A program made the translations under genes and the position numbers. 64,000 nt of DNA from Paramagnetospirillum magneticum AMB-1 (GTDB lineage: Bacteria; Pseudomonadota; Alphaproteobacteria; Rhodospirillales; Magnetospirillaceae): the NCBI RefSeq assembly GCF_000009985.1, contig NC_007626.1, positions 4,817,789-4,881,788 on the forward strand, written 5' to 3'. Shown one piece after another: positions 26,795-37,687 of this stretch (the first letter of the stretch is position 1; the number at the start of each line of letters is the position of its first letter). Under the pieces are notes generated by a model. The model did not search any database, was not told the origin of the DNA, and saw nothing but the letters and a program-made list of their open reading frames with translations.

Positions 26795-28495
26795 TTATTT
26801 GACCGGGGTGCCGGGCAGGCGCCCGGTGGAGATCTTGGCCTTCAGCGGCTCGATCTGCTCGGGCTCGGGGTCGAGGCCCATGGCCCGCTGCCACTGGTAG
26901 CGGGCTTCGGTGTCGCGGCCCACCTGCCAGAAGGCGTCGCCTAGATGCTCGTTGACTGTGGGATCCTCGGGCTTGAGCTCGGAGGCGCGCTCGAGATACT
27001 TCACCGCCGCCTGGAACTCTCCCATGCGATACAGCGCCCAGCCCAGGGAATCGACGATGGCCCCGTCATTGGGACGCAGCTCGACGGCGCGCTCGATCAG
27101 CTTGCGCCCCTTCTCCACATTGATGCCCTGATCCACCCAGGTATAGCCCAGATAGTTGAGCACGTCGGGCTGATCGGGGCTGAGACGCAACGCCTCCAGC
27201 ATGTCGGGCTCGGCCTTGGACCATTGCTTGGCCCGTTCATAGGCGATGCCGCGGGCGTAGAACAGCGACCAGTTGCGCGCATCCTGGCTTCCGCCGTTGC
27301 GGGCCAGGGCGGCGCCATAGGCGTCGGCGGCCTCGGCATAGCGCTTGTGACGACGCAGCACGTCGCCCATGGTCATCAGCGCCTCGGGCGATTCGGGCCA
27401 TTCCGCCGCCAGGGACGTCAGTTCGGAGAGGGCGGCATCGGTCTGCTTCATCTCGTCCAGGTTCACCGCCAGCTTGAGCCGGGCGAAGGCTCCCGGCTGG
27501 CTGGCGCGGTTCATGGCGCTGTAAAGGGCGTTGGCCTCGTCCAGCCGTCCCTGGGCCACCATGGCGTCGGCCAGCAGCAGCTGGGCCAGGGGGAAATCGG
27601 CCCGCAGGCTGAGCGCCAGGCGCGAGAACACCAGCGACAATTCCTGGGCATTGCCCTGGCGCACCAGCGAAGAGGTGTCGAACAAGGCCTCGGCCAAGCC
27701 GTCACGGGCGGTCTCCACCACGCGGGGCAGGTTGGTCCCCGCCGCCAGCTGGCGGCGCCCGTCCAGCAGCGAGCGGTCGGCATGTTCGGCGTGATAGCGC
27801 TCGTACAGCGCCTTGGCCTCGTCCATGCGGCCGGAGCGCTGGTACCAGGTCCCTGCCGCCTCCACGGTGCGCACGCTGGTCTGGTTGGCCAGGGCCGCCT
27901 TGAAATGCGCCTCGGCCACGTCGGGGCGCCCGGCCAGATCGCCCATCAGGCCGGCATGGTATTCCCAGACGGGAGCGAAGCCGGCGGTATCGGCGCGCGG
28001 CGCCAGGGTGGCGAGGCCGTCGTCGAACTGGCCCTGCCCGGCGCGGGCCCAGGCGGTGAGCAGCGGCCCGAGAAAACCGTTGATGCCCTTGGCCGGCAAG
28101 GCGGAGAAGCGCTTTTCCGCCAGATCGAACCGGCCGGCGCGGGCGTCCTGCACGCCCATCACCAGAAGGGGCAGGGGAGAATCGTCGTCGATGACCAGCA
28201 GGCGGCGGGCGATGGGCTCGGCCTCGTCCAGGCGGCCCTCGGCCAGCAGCAGGGCGAAGCTGCGCTGCTGGATGTCGATGTTGTCGGGATCGCGCCGGGC
28301 GGCGGCGGCGTAATATTCCGCGGCGGCGCGGGTGTCGCCGCGCGCATGGGCGAAGCGCCCGGCCAGATAGGCCCCCAGGCCCGTCTCGTTGCCGCTGCCG
28401 GCATTGTCATCGGCGGAAGCATCGGGCCGCGGGGCACAGGCCCCCAGACCGGCCGCAACCATCGCCGCCATCACCACGATCCCGAAACGCTTCAC
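26795..28495 (-). CDS. TPR-repeat lipoprotein
   Basis: 566 residues from GTG 28495. A second GTG at 28504 is possible, but 28495 has AAGG eight bases upstream and gives a compact lipoprotein signal, MKRFGIVVMAAMVAAGLGAC, with lipobox LGAC. The rest is a solenoid of about a dozen TPR units; clear ones include YYAAAARRDPDNIDIQQRS, the ALRLSPDQPDVLNYLGY unit and the AVELRPNDGAIVDSLGW unit. Such proteins scaffold envelope complexes. It lies just upstream of ispE, an arrangement that is common in alphaproteobacteria but not explained functionally. It is probably anchored in the inner or outer membrane facing the periplasm. Confidence 0.85.
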   Translation of the reverse strand: MKRFGIVVMAAMVAAGLGACAPRPDASADDNAGSGNETGLGAYLAGRFAHARGDTRAAAEYYAAAARRDPDNIDIQQRSFALLLAEGRLDEAEPIARRLLVIDDDSPLPLLVMGVQDARAGRFDLAEKRFSALPAKGINGFLGPLLTAWARAGQGQFDDGLATLAPRADTAGFAPVWEYHAGLMGDLAGRPDVAEAHFKAALANQTSVRTVEAAGTWYQRSGRMDEAKALYERYHAEHADRSLLDGRRQLAAGTNLPRVVETARDGLAEALFDTSSLVRQGNAQELSLVFSRLALSLRADFPLAQLLLADAMVAQGRLDEANALYSAMNRASQPGAFARLKLAVNLDEMKQTDAALSELTSLAAEWPESPEALMTMGDVLRRHKRYAEAADAYGAALARNGGSQDARNWSLFYARGIAYERAKQWSKAEPDMLEALRLSPDQPDVLNYLGYTWVDQGINVEKGRKLIERAVELRPNDGAIVDSLGWALYRMGEFQAAVKYLERASELKPEDPTVNEHLGDAFWQVGRDTEARYQWQRAMGLDPEPEQIEPLKAKISTGRLPGTPVK

Positions 28496-28568
28496 GCCCA
28501 ACACCTTATGACAGGAACCGGGGCGCCCGATTGTGCCGGGCGCCCCACGGAACTCCGATCACTCAGTC

Positions 28569-30191
28569 TTACATGTTGGGGTAGTTCGGTCCACCGCCAC
28601 CTTCGGGAACCACCCAATTGATGTTCTGGGTGGGGTCCTTGATGTCGCAGGTCTTGCAGTGCAGGCAGTTCTGCGCGTTGATCTGCAGCCGCGGATTGGA
28701 GCCATCGTCGTTCCGGACGATCTCGTAGACGCCGGCCGGGCAGTAGCGCTGTTCCGGGGCGTCGTAATGTTCGAGATTGATGGCGACGGGCACCGCCGGA
28801 TCGCGCAGCTTGAGGTGGGCCGGCTGGTTTTCCTCGTGATTGGTCGAGGAAATGAACACCGAGGACAGCTTGTCGAAGCTCACCACCCCGTCGGGCTTGG
28901 GATAGGCGATCTTCGGGCATTCGCTGGCCTTCTTCAGCGCCAGATGATCGGGCTGGTGGTGGAGCGTCCAGGGCATCTTGCCACGGAACACATAGGTCTC
29001 CAGCGCCGAATAGGCGATGCCGCCCCACAGGCCCCAGTGGAAGCTGGGACGGATGTTGCGGACGGTGTGCAGCTCGGACCACACCCAGCTCTTCTTCAGA
29101 TGCTCGGGATAGGTGACCACCTCGTTGGCGCCGCCCTCGTGGCCCAGGGCCTCGGCCACCGCCTCGGCGGCGACCATGGCCGACTTCATGGCGGTGTGGG
29201 TGCCCTTGATCTTGGGCACGTTGAGGAAGCCCGCCGTGTCGCCCACCAGCACGCCGCCCGGGAAGGTCAGCTTGGGGATGGACTGGAAGCCGCCTTCCGA
29301 CAGGGCGCGGGCGCCATAGGACACCCGGCGGCCGCCTTCGAACAGAGGACGGATGGCCGGATGGGTCTTGAAGCGCTGGAACTCGTCGAAGGGCGACAGA
29401 TGCGGGTTGGCGTAGTCCAGGCCGACCACGAAGCCCACCGCCACCTGGTTGTTCTCCAGGTGATAGAGGAACGAGCCGCCATAGGTCTGGCTATCCAGCG
29501 GCCAGCCCACGGTGTGGAGGATGGTGCCGGCCTTGTGCTTGGCCGGATCGATCTCCCACAGCTCCTTGATGCCGATGCCGTAGGTCTGGTCCTCGCAATC
29601 CTTGCGCAGGTCGAAGCGATCAAACAGCGTCTTGGTCAGCGAGCCGCGGCAGCCCTCGGCGAAGATGGTCTGGCGCGCCCACAGCTCGACGCCCGGCGTG
29701 TGATTGTGGGTGGGCTGGCCATCCTTGCCGATGCCCATGTCGCCGGTGGCCACGCCCTTGACCGAGCCGTCCTCGTTGTAAAGGACCTCGGCGGCGGCGA
29801 AGCCGGCGAAGATCTCCACGCCCAGGGCCTCGGCCTGACTTCCCAGCCAGCGGGTGAAATTGCCGAGCGAGACGATGTAATTGCCGTGGTTGTTCATCTG
29901 CGGCGGAGTCATCAGGCGGATGGCCTTGGACTCCGTCAGGAACATGAAGCGGTCGTCGGTGGCCGGCGTCAGCAGCGGCGCCTCGCGCTCCTTCCAGTCG
30001 GGAAACAGCTCCGCCAGGGCGCGGGTCTCGATCACCGCGCCCGACAGGATGTGGGCGCCGACTTCAGAGCCCTTCTCCAGAACGCAGACATTGAGGTCGG
30101 CGTTGATCTGCTTCAGCCGGATGGCCGCGGTCAGGCCCGAAGGCCCGCCGCCAACCACCACGACGTCGAATTCCATGGATTCACGTTCCAT
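28569..30191 (-). CDS. Electron transfer flavoprotein-ubiquinone oxidoreductase
   Basis: 540 residues, the usual ETF-QO length. It passes electrons from ETF (fatty-acid and amino-acid oxidation) to ubiquinone at the inner membrane. An N-terminal FAD-binding GGGPSG loop follows the first beta strand. The GDTAGFLNVPKIKGTHTAMKS segment and the C-terminal ferredoxin-like cluster with cysteines in YCPAGVYE and NCLHCKTCDIKDP are diagnostic; together they give one 4Fe-4S centre. ATG 30191 is preferred over 30176 because GGGGAG lies upstream. It is divergent from the uracil-DNA glycosylase gene. Confidence 0.96.
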   Translation of the reverse strand: MERESMEFDVVVVGGGPSGLTAAIRLKQINADLNVCVLEKGSEVGAHILSGAVIETRALAELFPDWKEREAPLLTPATDDRFMFLTESKAIRLMTPPQMNNHGNYIVSLGNFTRWLGSQAEALGVEIFAGFAAAEVLYNEDGSVKGVATGDMGIGKDGQPTHNHTPGVELWARQTIFAEGCRGSLTKTLFDRFDLRKDCEDQTYGIGIKELWEIDPAKHKAGTILHTVGWPLDSQTYGGSFLYHLENNQVAVGFVVGLDYANPHLSPFDEFQRFKTHPAIRPLFEGGRRVSYGARALSEGGFQSIPKLTFPGGVLVGDTAGFLNVPKIKGTHTAMKSAMVAAEAVAEALGHEGGANEVVTYPEHLKKSWVWSELHTVRNIRPSFHWGLWGGIAYSALETYVFRGKMPWTLHHQPDHLALKKASECPKIAYPKPDGVVSFDKLSSVFISSTNHEENQPAHLKLRDPAVPVAINLEHYDAPEQRYCPAGVYEIVRNDDGSNPRLQINAQNCLHCKTCDIKDPTQNINWVVPEGGGGPNYPNM

Positions 30192-30365
30192 AACGTCAGC
30201 TACTCCCCTTGCGCCACCCGTTCCACCGGTCGACGCCCGACACGGACTTAGGCGCTTCTATAGCACACCCATCGGGATCGATTCGATTCCTTATGGCCAT
30301 GTTTAAGGAAAGAATGTGTCTCAAATATTTCCCCGCCATTTGCCAGGGCTGCTAAAATCGCCCCC

Positions 30366-31205
30366 ATGACCGCCATTTCCGCCGATCTCAACCCCTACGA
30401 CATCCTGCGCTGGTACCTGGAATCCGGCGTGGACGAGACCATGGGCGAGGAGCCCCTGGACCGCTACGCCACCACCCGTCGGGCCCTGGAAAGCCGTGCC
30501 GCCGCCGTGCCGCCGCCGGCGCCGCAAGCCCAGCGCCAGCCCCGTCCGCACGCCGAGCCCATGGCCGCGCCGCCCGGCGCGCTTTCGGCCTCGGCCTTGC
30601 CCGGCACCGCCGCTCATCTGGCGGCCGGCTGCGCCGACCTACAGGCGCTGCGCCATGCCATGGAGGGGTTCGAGGGGCTGCAGCTCAAGCAGGCGGCCAG
30701 TTCCACCGTGTTCGGCGACGGCAATCCCGAGTCGGCGGTCATGTGCATAGGCGAGGCGCCGGGCCAGGAGGAGGACCGGCGCGGCCTGCCCTTCGTGGGA
30801 CCCAGCGGCAAGCTGCTCGACCGCATGCTGGGCTCCATCGGCCTGGACCGGAGCACCTGCTACATCACCAACGTGGTACCCTGGCGCCCGCCGGCCAACC
30901 GCAAGCCCACCCCCGACGAGGTGGCGGTGTGCATGCCGTTCCTCACCCGCCATATCGAGCTGGTGGACCCCCAGGTGCTGATCCTGCTGGGCGGCGCGTC
31001 CGCCGCGGCAGTGCTGGCCAAGGCCGACGGCATCAACCGCCTGCGCGGCCGCTGGTTCGAGTTCAACTCGCCCGGCCTGCCCCGGCCCATTCCGGCGCTG
31101 GCCACCTTCCACCCCGCCTATCTGCTGCGCACCCCCGAAGCCAAGCGCGACGCCTGGCGCGACCTGCTGATGATCCGGCGGCGGATGGATGCCGTACGGC
31201 ATTGA
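30366..31205 (+). CDS. Uracil-DNA glycosylase, family 4-like without a full Fe-S cysteine set
   Basis: 279 residues. An N-terminal helix and a Pro/Ala-rich linker (about 45-75) precede the UDG fold. Motifs of the family 4 group are present: GEAPGQEEDRRGLPFVGPSGKLLD and the HPAYLLR near the end. It removes uracil from deaminated or misincorporated DNA. Family 4 enzymes hold a 4Fe-4S cluster with four Cys; here the expected N-terminal CxxC reads CADL and the RPP-preceding Cys is Trp (VVPWRPP), so two ligands appear lost. It may belong to the cluster-less alphaproteobacterial branch. Confidence 0.87.
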   Translation: MTAISADLNPYDILRWYLESGVDETMGEEPLDRYATTRRALESRAAAVPPPAPQAQRQPRPHAEPMAAPPGALSASALPGTAAHLAAGCADLQALRHAMEGFEGLQLKQAASSTVFGDGNPESAVMCIGEAPGQEEDRRGLPFVGPSGKLLDRMLGSIGLDRSTCYITNVVPWRPPANRKPTPDEVAVCMPFLTRHIELVDPQVLILLGGASAAAVLAKADGINRLRGRWFEFNSPGLPRPIPALATFHPAYLLRTPEAKRDAWRDLLMIRRRMDAVRH

Positions 31206-31269
31206 ATTGACGGCCCGGCAATCCTCGTCCCACTATGACCGCGTCGCGGCGGCTAAAGGAACGGATTGC

Positions 31270-33027
31270 ATGGCCGGTGGGCTCGGCAAGCGGGGAACCG
31301 TCTGGCAATGGAAAGGGCGTCTGTTCACCGTCTGCCTGATGGTGGTGATCGGATCGCTGTGGGGCGGACAGGCGTGGCTCAACCATAGCCTTGCCCTGGC
31401 CGATGCCGAGAACCTGGCGGTCTCGCTGGCCCGCTCGCTGCAATACCAGGTCCATGGCAGCCTGCGGGGCGTCGAGGCGCTGCTGAACGAGGTGGCCGAC
31501 AGCCTGGAATCCGGGCACGGACTGACCCCGGTCCAGCGGGAACGCTATCGCGGCCGTCTGGCCGGATCGCCTGAAATCCGCAATCTGGTAGTGGCCGATG
31601 CCGATGGCCGGGTGACCGACATATCGGTGGCCCAGCCCGGCGAGGCCATATCGCACGGCATCGGCACGGTCGGCGACCGCGACTACTTCCAGGCCCTGCG
31701 CACTGGCGGGACAAGCCGCCCTCTGGTGATCGGCGCGCCCGTCGTCAGTCGCTTCTCGGGGCAATCCAGCATCCCGGTGGCCCGGGCGATCTTCCGTGGC
31801 GACAACTCCTTTGCCGGAATCGTGGTGGCGGGAATCGACCCCCGAGAATTCCGCGAGCAGATCGAATCGGTGGCGGTCGAGCCGGAAGGCGGCGCCGCCC
31901 TGATCCGCTCCGATGGCATTTTCCTGGCGCGGGTGCCCCGTCACGACGAATATATCGGCCGCTCGGTGGCCACCTCGCCGCTGTTTCGGGACCATCTGTC
32001 GCGCTCACCCTCCGGCATCGCTCATTTCGTGTCGGTCGCCGACGGCAACGACAAGATCGTCGCCTTCGAGACTCTGACCAATTATCCGCTGGTGGTGACG
32101 GTGGGGATCACCAGCCGGACCGCCCTGGCCCGCTGGAAGCGCCAGACCACGATCGAGGCCATGGTGCTGGCGGTGCTGGCGGCGTCCCTGCTGATGGTGG
32201 CCACCCTCTATGACCTGCGCGTCGCCCTGAGTCGGCGCCTGACCGAGCAATTGGCGGCCAGCCACGACGAACTCGAGCGTCAGGTCGAGGAGCGCACCGC
32301 CCATCTTGCCGCCTCCAACGCCGAGCTGGAGCGCTTCGCCTACGTCGCCTCCCATGACCTGAAGGAGCCGCTGCGCTCGGTCTCGGGCTTCCTGCAACTG
32401 CTTGATCGCCGCTACCGCGACAAGCTGGACGCCGAGGGGCACGAATTCATCGAGTTCGCCGTCAACGCCGCCAAGCGGTCATCGGCGCAGATCGACGACC
32501 TGCTGGCCTTCTCCCGCGTCGGGCGGCTGGATGGCCCGCCGGAATGCTGCGATTCCGGCGCCTTGGCCCGGGGTGCGCTGGAAAGCCTGGCTCCGGCCAT
32601 GGACGGCCTGGAGGCCGACGTGGCCATCGGAGACCTGCCGCCGGTCTGGGGCCGCCCCGCCCAGCTGCAAAGCGTGTTTCAGAACCTGATCGGCAATGCC
32701 GTCAAGTACCACGCCGAAGGCCGCCCGCCCCGCGTGGACGTGCGGGCCGAGAGGGATTCCGACGGCATGATCCGCTTTTCCGTCGCGGACAACGGCATCG
32801 GCATCGAGGCGCAATACCACGAGCGGGTGTTCGGCATCTTCCAGCGCCTGCATCCCATCGGCCGCTATCCCGGCACCGGCATCGGCCTGGCCATGTGCCG
32901 CAAGATCATCCAGCGCCACGGGGGCCGCATTTGGCTGGACTCGCGCCCGGGGGCCGGAACCACCGTGTTCTTCACCTTGAAACACGCCGATGGCGACGCA
33001 CCCAGGCTCCAAGCGTCGGCCCAATAA
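31270..33027 (+). CDS. Membrane sensor histidine kinase with a periplasmic sensor
   Basis: 585 residues. One transmembrane helix (about 17-36), a periplasmic dCache/PAS-like sensor of about 240 residues (with the VGDRDYFQALR motif common in such sensors), a second helix (about 290-315), a coiled coil with ERQVEERTAHLAASNAELERF, then HisKA with the phosphate-accepting His in ASHDLKEPLRS. The ATPase has the N box QNLIGNAVKYH, G1 DNGIGIE and G2 GTGIGLAMCRK. No response regulator gene adjoins it, so it is an orphan kinase. The ATG at 31270 has AAAGGAA about nine bases upstream. Confidence 0.9.
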   Translation: MAGGLGKRGTVWQWKGRLFTVCLMVVIGSLWGGQAWLNHSLALADAENLAVSLARSLQYQVHGSLRGVEALLNEVADSLESGHGLTPVQRERYRGRLAGSPEIRNLVVADADGRVTDISVAQPGEAISHGIGTVGDRDYFQALRTGGTSRPLVIGAPVVSRFSGQSSIPVARAIFRGDNSFAGIVVAGIDPREFREQIESVAVEPEGGAALIRSDGIFLARVPRHDEYIGRSVATSPLFRDHLSRSPSGIAHFVSVADGNDKIVAFETLTNYPLVVTVGITSRTALARWKRQTTIEAMVLAVLAASLLMVATLYDLRVALSRRLTEQLAASHDELERQVEERTAHLAASNAELERFAYVASHDLKEPLRSVSGFLQLLDRRYRDKLDAEGHEFIEFAVNAAKRSSAQIDDLLAFSRVGRLDGPPECCDSGALARGALESLAPAMDGLEADVAIGDLPPVWGRPAQLQSVFQNLIGNAVKYHAEGRPPRVDVRAERDSDGMIRFSVADNGIGIEAQYHERVFGIFQRLHPIGRYPGTGIGLAMCRKIIQRHGGRIWLDSRPGAGTTVFFTLKHADGDAPRLQASAQ

Positions 33028-33035
33028 GATTCCCA

Positions 33036-33066
33036 CGTTGCACGCCTCCCATACCGCCCTATATAA
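33036..33066 (+). promoter_or_regulatory. Candidate RpoH (sigma-32) promoter of dnaK
   Basis: GTTG (33037-33040) is followed 18 bases later by CTATAT (33059-33064), inside CCCTATATA. Alphaproteobacterial heat-shock promoters have CTTG, 17-18 bases, then CYTATNT. It lies about 126 bp before the dnaK ATG. This predicts heat-shock control. Confidence 0.5.
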
Positions 33067-33191
33067 CGCCGATGGGACGGATTTGGGTCGTTCCCTAACG
33101 TTTGATGGATGCAACCCGAATGGGGATCTCAATGGCCGGCTGCTGAAGCTTCAGGGCCGCCGGGATCTGCCGAACAGGAAAGAGGACAGTC

Positions 33192-35120
<1,929 letters not shown>

Positions 35121-35135
35121 CGGATCCGCACCAGA

Positions 35136-35183
35136 CCCTCTCCCGCATGCGGGAGAGGGAGGGGCCCAAGCCGGAGGCTTGGG
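35136..35183 (+). repeat. Two palindromes between dnaK and dnaJ
   Basis: A 24-base perfect palindrome (35136-35159, half-site CCCTCTCCCGCA) is followed by CCCAAGCC-GGA-GGCTTGGG (35165-35183). Related CCCTCTCCC/GGGAGAGGG hairpins occur at 36462-36485 and 37569-37591. They look like dispersed intergenic palindromes that may protect or separate the dnaK and dnaJ messages. Confidence 0.6.
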
Positions 35184-35283
35184 AGGGTGAGGGCCGGAAC
35201 CGGCGGGATGGATCAATGACCCCTCCCACCCGCGCCGCCCGCGCCGTCTCCCGCGAACGGGCGAGGGTTGGGGTAGGAAAGCC

Positions 35284-36435
35284 ATGAGCAAGCAGGACTA
35301 TTACGAACTTCTGGGCGTCGAGAAGGGCGCCTCGCCCGACGACATCAAGAAGGCCTACCGCAAGCAGGCCATGCAGTTCCACCCGGACCGCAATCCGGGC
35401 AACGCCGATGCCGAGCAGAAGTTCAAGGAAATCAACGAAGCCTACGACGTCCTCAAGGACGAGCAAAAGCGCGCCGCCTATGACCGCTTCGGCCACGCCG
35501 CCTTCGAGCAGGGCGGCCCCGGCGGCGGTGGCGGCGGTGGTTTCGGCGGCTTCGGCGGCGGCGGCTTCTCCGACATCTTCGACGAGATGTTCGGCGAGTT
35601 CATGGGCGGCGGCGGACGCCGTGGCCAGTCCACCGGACGTGGCGCCGACCTGCGCTACAACATGGACATCAGCCTGGAAGACGCCTTCGCTGGCAAGACC
35701 GCCACCGTCAAGGTGCCGTCCTCGGCCCCCTGCGAGGATTGCAAGGGCACCGGCGGCAAGGACGGCGCCCAGCCGGTCACCTGCTCGGCCTGCCACGGCC
35801 ACGGCAAGGTGCGCCAGCAGCAGGGCTTCTTCACCATCGAACGCACCTGCCCCACCTGCCAGGGCATGGGCAAGATCATCAAGGACCCCTGCCGGTCCTG
35901 CGGCGGCTCGGGCCGCACCCGCAAGGAAAAGACCCTGCAGGTCAACATCCCGGCCGGTGTCGAGGATGGAACCCGTATCCGCCTGGCCGGCGAAGGCGAG
36001 GCCGGCATGCGCGGCGCGCCGGCGGGCGACCTCTACATCTTCCTGTCCATCGCCGCCCACCGCATCTTCCAGCGCGACGGCGCCAACATCTTCTGCCGCG
36101 TGCCCATTCCCATGACCACGGCCGCCCTGGGCGGCACCATCGAGGTCCCCACCATCGACGGCTCCAAGGCCAAGGTCACCATCCCCGAAGGCACCCAGAC
36201 CGGAAACCAGTTCCGCCTGCGGAGCAAGGGCATGAGCGTCCTGCGCAGCCCGGCCCGCGGCGACATGTTCATCCAGGCGGTGGTGGAAACCCCCGTCAAC
36301 CTGACCAAGCGCCAAAAGGAACTCCTCAACGAGTTCAACGAGGCCGGCGAAGGTGAGAAAGCCAAGAACTCCCCCGAAAGCCAAGGCTTCTTCGCCAAGG
36401 TCAAGGAGCTCTGGGAAGACCTCAAGGAAGGCTGA
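35284..36435 (+). CDS. dnaJ: Chaperone DnaJ (Hsp40)
   Basis: 383 residues. The J domain has the HPD motif (FHPDRNPGNADAEQKF), followed by a Gly/Phe-rich linker (GGGGGGFGGFGGGGFSDIFDEMF). The zinc-finger region has four CxxCxGxG-type repeats (CEDCKGTG, CSACHGHG, CPTCQGMG, CRSCGGSG). The C-terminal substrate-binding domain ends ...ELWEDLKEG. It stimulates DnaK ATPase and hands over clients. It is separated from dnaK by 163 bp with palindromes, so it may have its own message level. GGAAAGCC precedes the ATG. Confidence 0.98.
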   Translation: MSKQDYYELLGVEKGASPDDIKKAYRKQAMQFHPDRNPGNADAEQKFKEINEAYDVLKDEQKRAAYDRFGHAAFEQGGPGGGGGGGFGGFGGGGFSDIFDEMFGEFMGGGGRRGQSTGRGADLRYNMDISLEDAFAGKTATVKVPSSAPCEDCKGTGGKDGAQPVTCSACHGHGKVRQQQGFFTIERTCPTCQGMGKIIKDPCRSCGGSGRTRKEKTLQVNIPAGVEDGTRIRLAGEGEAGMRGAPAGDLYIFLSIAAHRIFQRDGANIFCRVPIPMTTAALGGTIEVPTIDGSKAKVTIPEGTQTGNQFRLRSKGMSVLRSPARGDMFIQAVVETPVNLTKRQKELLNEFNEAGEGEKAKNSPESQGFFAKVKELWEDLKEG

Positions 36436-36461
36436 CGGAGCCCTCCCCGCCCCCATTACCC

Positions 36462-36485
36462 CCCTCTCCCTCCTGCGGGAGAGGG
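36462..36485 (+). terminator. Hairpin downstream of dnaJ
   Basis: CCCTCTCCC (36462-36470) and GGGAGAGGG (36477-36485) form a perfect nine-bp stem with a six-base loop, 27 bases after the dnaJ stop. It belongs to the same palindrome family seen between dnaK and dnaJ and likely ends or protects the dnaJ message. No T run. Confidence 0.45.
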
Positions 36486-36502
36486 CCGGGGTGAGGGCCT
36501 TC

Positions 36503-36535
36503 TTGCGAAGGGACTCGTCCCTTCGCGCATCCCTG
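36503..36535 (+). repeat. Left copy of a 33-bp inverted repeat
   Basis: This 33-base block is the exact reverse complement of 37531-37563, on the other side of the Abi-alpha-like gene. It contains its own palindrome, GCGAAGGGAC-TC-GTCCCTTCGC, then GCATCCCTG. Confidence 0.85.
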
Positions 36536-36629
36536 TATCCTTAAGCTGCGGAACCATCCGCCCGAATATCGACCTCGAATCGGCATTCAGCTATGGTCAT
36601 TAAACTCAATGGCATGGCTAGGCGGCGAT

Positions 36630-37526
36630 ATGGATAAACCGAAACGGGCAAGGCCGAAAGCTGAGAAACTCCCCTCCACGGCAAACCTCCAATCTCCGCC
36701 GAGAGGGTTATCGGCCGCCGCCGCCGAATTGATAATCAAGGCGTTCGCCCCGGCTTCGGAGAATATCGGAGGTCTCCTTGGAGACCTGACGGCGCATTTT
36801 AAGGCTCGCAATCTGGACAAATTGGCCAGGTATTGGCGCGGCGAGCTTGAAAAGCGCGAGGTAAGTCCCGAAGCTCTTGCCGCGCTTCCCTTCGCGACGG
36901 CTCATCGCGTATTCGATGATGCATCCAAAGAAGATGACGACGATGTCCTGAAGCTTTGGGCTTCCTTGCTGGTAGGGGCAATGACCCGCGGAGCAGACAT
37001 CCAAGCGCACAAAATGCTTTGCGGAATATTAAAGGATCTTGAGGGTCCGGACGCGGTTCTTCTTGAGATCATTTGGATGCGAGCAAACAAACCGTCCGAC
37101 GATCGAACGGAGTATTGCAAAGAGCGTCTATTCGCCTTCGAGGCTGAGCGATGGAATTGTCTAAGTAATTTTATGAGGCAAGCAGCAGTTCAGAACATAA
37201 TGCGCCTAGGATGCGCTGTATTTAGCAGCAGTATAAATACTAAATTTAAATTCAAGAGTCTTGGACGTAATTCCTTTAATAGAGACCCATTGCCAAGTTT
37301 AAGTGACCAAATTGAAGACACGCTATCAGAAATCGAACAAAAAATTTCTTCCGCCATGCGCTATTCGTCTGGTGCGGATGAACCTTCAGGCTTCCATGAA
37401 TCTTATGAGAAAAAAACGTATCTCCGTGCTGCTGCGGTTCTGACCCTGACACCGTTGGGAAGAACCCTCATGGAGGCATGTCGCGGAAATCCATGGAGAA
37501 GTGAAGGTGCGTCTGCCGACCTTTAA
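36630..37526 (+). CDS. Abi-alpha/DUF4393-like putative phage defence protein
   Basis: 298 residues. The segment LPFATAHRVFDDASKEDDDDVLKLWASLLVGAM, followed by LEGPDAVLLEIIW, matches the pattern of the Abi-alpha (DUF4393) family: Pro...acidic pair...(L/F)W-x-x-LL. Members of that family are linked to abortive infection. The base composition is far more AT-rich than the neighbours (for example ATACTAAATTTAAATTC in its second half), which suggests recent transfer. Perfect inverted repeats flank it, the right one five bases after its stop. The ATG at 36630 has AGGCGG upstream; an ATG at 36609 in frame is an alternative. No partner gene or transposase is present. Confidence 0.62.
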   Translation: MDKPKRARPKAEKLPSTANLQSPPRGLSAAAAELIIKAFAPASENIGGLLGDLTAHFKARNLDKLARYWRGELEKREVSPEALAALPFATAHRVFDDASKEDDDDVLKLWASLLVGAMTRGADIQAHKMLCGILKDLEGPDAVLLEIIWMRANKPSDDRTEYCKERLFAFEAERWNCLSNFMRQAAVQNIMRLGCAVFSSSINTKFKFKSLGRNSFNRDPLPSLSDQIEDTLSEIEQKISSAMRYSSGADEPSGFHESYEKKTYLRAAAVLTLTPLGRTLMEACRGNPWRSEGASADL

Positions 37527-37530
37527 CGAC

Positions 37531-37563
37531 CAGGGATGCGCGAAGGGACGAGTCCCTTCGCAA
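37531..37563 (-). repeat. Right copy of the 33-bp inverted repeat
   Basis: Begins CAGGGATGCGCGAAGGGACG and is the exact reverse complement of 36503-36535. A CCCTCT...AGAGGG hairpin (37569-37591) follows, just as one precedes the left copy, so the outer hairpins are also mirrored. Confidence 0.85.
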
Positions 37564-37687
37564 ACAGACCCTCTTCCGCTTGCGGGAGAGGGAGAGCGAC
37601 AGAGAGGCTGAACCGGGGCCGCCACCACCCCATGGGTTGCCCCTTACCTCAAGCCGTGTCATCTTCGGCCGGTTCGGGAGAAGCACA

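Noticed and set aside
36503..37563. Complete transposon around the Abi-alpha-like gene
   Set aside because: No transposase and no target duplication were seen, and related palindromes occur without cargo. It is described as a flanked gene only.
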